A stretch of 9,978 nucleotides of DNA from Flavobacterium sp. (lineage in GTDB: Bacteria > Bacteroidota > Bacteroidia > Flavobacteriales > Flavobacteriaceae): NCBI RefSeq assembly GCF_003525665.1, contig NZ_DQDX01000078.1, forward strand, positions 21,037 to 31,014, in the 5' to 3' direction. Below, piece after piece: positions 6,474 to 9,978 of this stretch. Both the position numbers and the translations under genes were made by a program. Within the stretch, counting starts at the first letter, position 1. Every line of letters starts with the position of its first letter. Under the pieces are notes generated by a model. That model had not been told where the DNA came from, ran no database searches, and saw nothing but the letters and a program-made list of their open reading frames with translations.

Positions 6474-7709
6474 CTACACTTCTAGTAGCACTTTTGGAAA
6501 GCATATAAAATATTTGGTTACTGCTTTAGACAATGCTCGAACTTGTAATTGATCGGACGAATCTACAATATTTTCTACAGTTTTATCTTTCTTCAAGATA
6601 CTTATTGGCTCACTTTCTTTATTGTATGCTTGATTTTTAAGTTTGCCTTTAAAAACAAAATACGAAACATCTTTATCCGACAAATTGTGCATTGCAGCAA
6701 ATTGAGTTTTAAAATTATTCAATTTTTCTAAATCAACTTTTTCATCGAGCATTACAATTTTAAGTAAATCACGATTGATAATCATTTTACTCAATGAACT
6801 CAATACAAAATCGTCATTAAATTGCCACGTTTTTATGGCGCCCATCACATCATAATCATCTAATAATGCAAAAGTTTTTAGAATTTCATCAGTAAAATCA
6901 TCTGATGAAATTTTATTATTTAGAAAAAAAGAAAGTGGTTCACTACATGATAATTGAATACCTTTTTGAGTTAATTCTTTGGCTCTTTTTAAAATTTTAG
7001 TCAACGTTAACTCGGCTACAACTGATGTTTTATGCAAATAGGCTTGCCAATACATTAATCGTCTAGCAACAAGAAATTTCTCTACAGAAAAAATACCTTT
7101 TTCTTCAATAACAAGAACATCATCTTGCACGTTCATCATTTGAATTAATCGGTCACTGTTTATATTTCCTTCTGCAACACCACTGTAAAAGCTATCTCTT
7201 TTAAGGTAATCCATTCGATCCATATCTAGCTGACTAGAAATGAGTTGTAACATAAATTTTCTATGGTATTCACCTTTAAAAATTTGAATTGCCAGACTTA
7301 ACTCTCCATTAAATTCTTGATTTAAAGCATTCATAAAAAACAGCGAAATTTCTTCGTGATGCACATCTTCTACAATACTGTGTTCCATAGCATGAGAAAA
7401 TGGTCCATGACCAATATCGTGCAAAAGAATGGCTATGTAAAGCGCGTTTTCTTCTTCGTTGGAAATTTCAACACCTTTAAATCGTAGCGTTTGAACTGCT
7501 TTTTGCATTATGTGCATGCAACCAAGCGCATGATGAAAGCGAGTGTGATGCGCACCAGGATAAACCAAATACGACATTCCCATTTGAGAAATACGTCTCA
7601 AACGTTGAAAATAAGGATGCTGAATTAAATCGTAAATTAAGCTATTTGGAATGGTGATAAAACCATATATAGGATCGTTAAATATCTTGAGTTTATTGGT
7701 CGGATTCAC
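6474..7709 (-). CDS. HD-domain phosphohydrolase (dNTPase/SAMHD1-like)
   Basis: Numbered from the GTG start, this 411-residue cytoplasmic protein has the SAMHD1/dGTPase-type HD signature. H60 lies in TRFHHALG, H97-D98 in LLHDIGHGPFSH, and D164 in LDMDRMDYLKRDS; these four residues bind the metal in the family. Characterised relatives cleave dNTPs to nucleoside and triphosphate, or act on other phosphate esters, so the exact substrate is uncertain. The C-terminal half is helical without recognised motifs. The frame is also open to a TTG at 7745, but that start would put the coding sequence across the TATATTTG promoter element (7733-7740). The GTG gives MNPTNKLKIFNDPIYGF, a usual N-terminus for flavobacterial homologues as I recall them, so 7709 is preferred. 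It lies between the M13 terminator and the lpxD operon. Confidence 0.88.
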   Translation of the reverse strand: MNPTNKLKIFNDPIYGFITIPNSLIYDLIQHPYFQRLRRISQMGMSYLVYPGAHHTRFHHALGCMHIMQKAVQTLRFKGVEISNEEENALYIAILLHDIGHGPFSHAMEHSIVEDVHHEEISLFFMNALNQEFNGELSLAIQIFKGEYHRKFMLQLISSQLDMDRMDYLKRDSFYSGVAEGNINSDRLIQMMNVQDDVLVIEEKGIFSVEKFLVARRLMYWQAYLHKTSVVAELTLTKILKRAKELTQKGIQLSCSEPLSFFLNNKISSDDFTDEILKTFALLDDYDVMGAIKTWQFNDDFVLSSLSKMIINRDLLKIVMLDEKVDLEKLNNFKTQFAAMHNLSDKDVSYFVFKGKLKNQAYNKESEPISILKKDKTVENIVDSSDQLQVRALSKAVTKYFICFPKVLLEV

Positions 7710-7732
7710 TAAATTTCTATTGTTTATTTGTA

Positions 7733-7740
7733 CAAATATA
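7733..7740 (-). promoter_or_regulatory. -7 promoter element for the HD-domain gene
   Basis: On the minus strand TATATTTG matches the Bacteroidetes -7 consensus TAnnTTTG. It lies 23 bases before the GTG at 7709, which implies a short leader of roughly 15-20 bases. The expected -33 position is occupied by the T-run of the upstream terminator, with no clear TTG. Its position is the main argument against the TTG start at 7745. Confidence 0.6.
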
Positions 7741-7759
7741 GGCAAAATATAAAGTATAA

Positions 7760-7790
7760 AAAAAACTACATTTTTAGGATGTAGTTTTTT
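7760..7790 (-). terminator. Rho-independent terminator after the M13 peptidase gene
   Basis: The hairpin has a perfect stem CTACAT/ATGTAG around a seven-base loop, extended by an A6/T6 pairing to 12 base pairs. On the minus strand it is followed by a run of eight T (plus-strand A at 7758-7765). It begins 16 bases after the stop codon of the peptidase gene. The plus strand also ends in six T, so it could act in both directions, although no plus-strand gene enters it. Confidence 0.85.
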
Positions 7791-7806
7791 AAATTTAAAC
7801 GAAGTT

Positions 7807-9840
7807 TTACCAAATCACAACTCGAAGTGAATCGGGCTGATACATCGTGCTTCCTGGTTTTATATTGAATGTTTTATGAAATTCTGGAATATTTGCTAAT
7901 GGTCCGTTAATTCTAAATTGTGCTGGCGAATGTACATCGGTCATGATTTGTTGCGATAAATATTCTTTATTAGCATTTACCATCCAAGCATATCCATAGG
8001 CTAAAAAGTAACGTTGATCTGGCGATAATCCGCTGATTTTTTCGTTCGATTTATATTGTTTGGTTTTCTTGAAAGCTTCGTAACCCATAACAACACCGCC
8101 TAAATCGGCTATATTTTCTCCTTGTGTAGCATCGCCATTTACAAATTTATCTCCAACTTTAAATTTGCTATATTGATTAACTATCAATTGTGTTTTTTGT
8201 TTGAATTTCTTCAAATCTTCTGCAGTCCACCAATTGTTTAAGTTTCCTTTGTCATCATATTGACTTCCTTGATCGTCAAATCCGTGGGTGATTTCATGTC
8301 CAAAAGTTGAACCACCAATTATTCCATATAAAATCGCATCATCAGGCATTCTACCTTCATAACCTGGAACTAATATATTACATGCTGGAACACATATTTC
8401 ATTATTACTCGGATTGTAATAAGCATTATAGGTTTGTGGAAACATTCCCCATTCGGTTCTATCAACTGGTTTTCCGTATTTTTTAATCATTTCACTGTAC
8501 TCCCATTTAGAAACTTCCATCACATTTTTGCAGTAAGAATTTCTATCGATAGTAATTGAACTTAAATCTTTCCATTTATCTGGATAACCTACTTTCATTA
8601 CAATTTTACTCAATTTGTATAATGCTTTTTTCTTGGTAGGTTCGCTCATCCAATCTAATTTTTTAATTCGTTCGGCATAAACATCTCTTATATTATTTCC
8701 TATTTCTAGTAATTTTTCTTTAGAGCCTTTAGGCAGGTATTCGTCAACATAAACCTGACCAATTAATTCTCCAAGCGAACCATTTGTCTGTTCTACAACG
8801 CGCTTCCATCTTGGTTTTTGAGTTTTTACACCTCCTAAAATTGTCGAATAAAATTTGAAATTTTGATCTTCGATTTCTTTATTCAAATAAGAAGCATAAG
8901 TATTAACTAAATTCCATTTTAGATAGGTTTTCCAATCTTCAATAGCATACGATTTTATCATCGAATTGAATGCTTTGTAAAATTCGGGTTGACCAACAAT
9001 AACAGAATCTGCTTTGGCAATTCCTAATTCTTTCAAGGTGAAATTCCAATCAATTTTTGGAGTAATTGCATTAAAAGCTGCAACCGACATTTTATTGTAG
9101 TTTTTATTCGGATCACGTAATGCTTCTAATTTTCTTGATGATTTAGCCAATTCTGTTTCCAGTTTCATTATTGAATTTGCATTTTTGGTAGCAACTTCGG
9201 GCTTCTCACCTATTAATTCTAACATTTTTTGAACATGCTTTACGTACTCATTTCTAATTTTAACCGTTTCGGCATCAGTATTGAAATAGTAATCTCTTTG
9301 ACCAAGACCTAATCCGCCTTGAGAAAATTGAAGCATATTTTTGGCACTATTTTTATCGTCTTGATACACATAAAATGAAAATCCTGCGCTTGTTCCCAAA
9401 GTGTGCAAATAACCAATAGTTTTTAATAAACTTGGTACATCTTTTACCGCATCAATTTTAGCAAAATCATTTTTTAATGGCGAAATTCCTAATTTATTTA
9501 CAGCTATAGAATCCATTCCAGAAGCATAAAAATCGCCTATTTTTTGTTTGTTGCTTCCTTTTTCTGCGTTGGCTTCCGCCGATTTTTCGCAAATGGATTT
9601 CACCTGATTATTGATGGTATCTTGAATCATCCTAAAGATTCCGTTGCTTCTCTCTGATGAAGGAATTGGGTGTTTTTTAAACCAGCCACCATTGGCATAA
9701 TTAAAAAAATCATCAGATGGATTTATCGTTGTATCTCTATTGGTTAGCAATGGATCAACAAAAGCGGTTTCTTTTTTATCGCAACTTATTATACTTAAAG
9801 TTGTTAATGACAAAATTGTAATTCTTTGAAGTAATTTCAT
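7807..9840 (-). CDS. pepO: Lipoprotein M13-family zinc endopeptidase (PepO/neprilysin type)
   Basis: This 677-residue protein is a metallopeptidase of family M13. The N-terminus is a lipoprotein signal with lipobox I17-I18-S19-C20, so mature C20 would be lipid-anchored in the cell envelope, probably facing the periplasm or exterior. The M13 N-terminal domain spans about 37-420 and the catalytic domain about 472-677. Zinc binding is by H515 and H519 in HEITH, with catalytic E516; the third ligand is E575 in GENIADLGG with D579. The substrate-binding NAYYNP (472-477) and the H637/R643 pair (VHSPAQFRING) match neprilysin H711/R717. The chain ends in VVIW, keeping the final Trp of the family but lacking the Cys of the mammalian CxxW end. 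It likely degrades peptides, but the substrate is unknown. The ATG start gives a complete signal peptide. It is monocistronic, between its own promoter and a strong terminator. Confidence 0.95.
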   Translation of the reverse strand: MKLLQRITILSLTTLSIISCDKKETAFVDPLLTNRDTTINPSDDFFNYANGGWFKKHPIPSSERSNGIFRMIQDTINNQVKSICEKSAEANAEKGSNKQKIGDFYASGMDSIAVNKLGISPLKNDFAKIDAVKDVPSLLKTIGYLHTLGTSAGFSFYVYQDDKNSAKNMLQFSQGGLGLGQRDYYFNTDAETVKIRNEYVKHVQKMLELIGEKPEVATKNANSIMKLETELAKSSRKLEALRDPNKNYNKMSVAAFNAITPKIDWNFTLKELGIAKADSVIVGQPEFYKAFNSMIKSYAIEDWKTYLKWNLVNTYASYLNKEIEDQNFKFYSTILGGVKTQKPRWKRVVEQTNGSLGELIGQVYVDEYLPKGSKEKLLEIGNNIRDVYAERIKKLDWMSEPTKKKALYKLSKIVMKVGYPDKWKDLSSITIDRNSYCKNVMEVSKWEYSEMIKKYGKPVDRTEWGMFPQTYNAYYNPSNNEICVPACNILVPGYEGRMPDDAILYGIIGGSTFGHEITHGFDDQGSQYDDKGNLNNWWTAEDLKKFKQKTQLIVNQYSKFKVGDKFVNGDATQGENIADLGGVVMGYEAFKKTKQYKSNEKISGLSPDQRYFLAYGYAWMVNANKEYLSQQIMTDVHSPAQFRINGPLANIPEFHKTFNIKPGSTMYQPDSLRVVIW

Positions 9841-9889
9841 ATTTAAAATTTTAATGCGCTAGATTAGTATGTATTTCTATAGTTTGTTA

Positions 9890-9897
9890 CAAAATTA
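9890..9897 (-). promoter_or_regulatory. -7 promoter element for the M13 peptidase gene
   Basis: On the minus strand TAATTTTG matches TAnnTTTG, 49 bases before the ATG at 9840. The predicted leader is about 40-45 bases. No good -33 TTG is seen at the usual spacing. The rest of the 138-base stretch from 9841 to the window end is AT-rich and shows no gene. Confidence 0.5.
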
Positions 9898-9978
9898 GGA
9901 TGTTTATTATTTCATTTTACTAACTTTTAAATTATTGATTCGATAAAAAACGAAGGAAACGACAACAAAGAATAAAGT

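Noticed and set aside
6549..6731. Plus-strand open frame of 60 codons inside the HD-domain gene
   Set aside because: It is antisense to a real gene; its hydrophobic look comes from AT-rich codons read backwards.
7710..7745. N-terminal extension of the HD-domain protein from a TTG start
   Set aside because: The extension covers the -7 promoter element TATATTTG, and the residues before the GTG do not resemble the family N-terminus.
9841..9978. Small gene or RNA in the window-end gap
   Set aside because: The stretch is AT-rich with no open frame of note and no strong stem; only the -7 element for the peptidase gene can be supported.

Overview
The window comes from a member of the Bacteroidetes, most likely a Flavobacteriaceae bacterium close to Flavobacterium. 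The evidence is an AT-rich composition, a fused LpxC-FabZ gene, promoter elements of the Bacteroidetes TAnnTTTG (-7) type, little sign of Shine-Dalgarno sequences, and a lipoprotein M13 peptidase. All nine genes lie on the minus strand, so the window reads biologically from its right end to its left end. Nothing resembling a tRNA, rRNA, CRISPR array, transposase or phage gene was seen.

Region 1 (about 7760-9978) is a single transcription unit. A -7 promoter element near 9890 precedes an outer-envelope lipoprotein zinc endopeptidase of family M13 (PepO/neprilysin type), which ends at a strong hairpin terminator at 7760-7790. Region 2 (6474-7740) holds an HD-domain phosphohydrolase of the dNTPase/SAMHD1-like type with its own promoter directly behind that terminator. 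The promoter position argues that translation starts at a GTG at 7709 and not at the longer TTG at 7745.

Region 3 (18-6456) looks like one operon of seven genes: lpxD, lpxC-fabZ, lpxA, efp, an lpxD-like paralogue, an NTF2/SnoaL-like small protein and a polytopic membrane protein. One or two candidate -7 elements sit in the 118-base gap before lpxD. The first three genes supply the early steps of lipid A synthesis (LpxA O-acylation of UDP-GlcNAc, LpxC deacetylation, LpxD N-acylation), and the FabZ half makes the fatty-acid intermediates that feed the same 3-hydroxyacyl-ACP pool. efp encodes the translation factor that relieves ribosome stalling at proline runs. The last three genes follow very tightly (5-base gap, 1-base TAATG overlap, 8-base gap), which suggests translational coupling.

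Most of the window is ordinary core flavobacterial chromosome, and I see no clearly new defence, mobile or biosynthetic system. The points most worth a second look are the second LpxD-like acyltransferase, which keeps the uridine-binding and catalytic residues but has lost the second histidine and the FGF loop; an unusual inverted array of seven-base units between lpxC-fabZ and lpxA; and the uncharacterised NTF2-like/membrane protein pair at the end of the operon.
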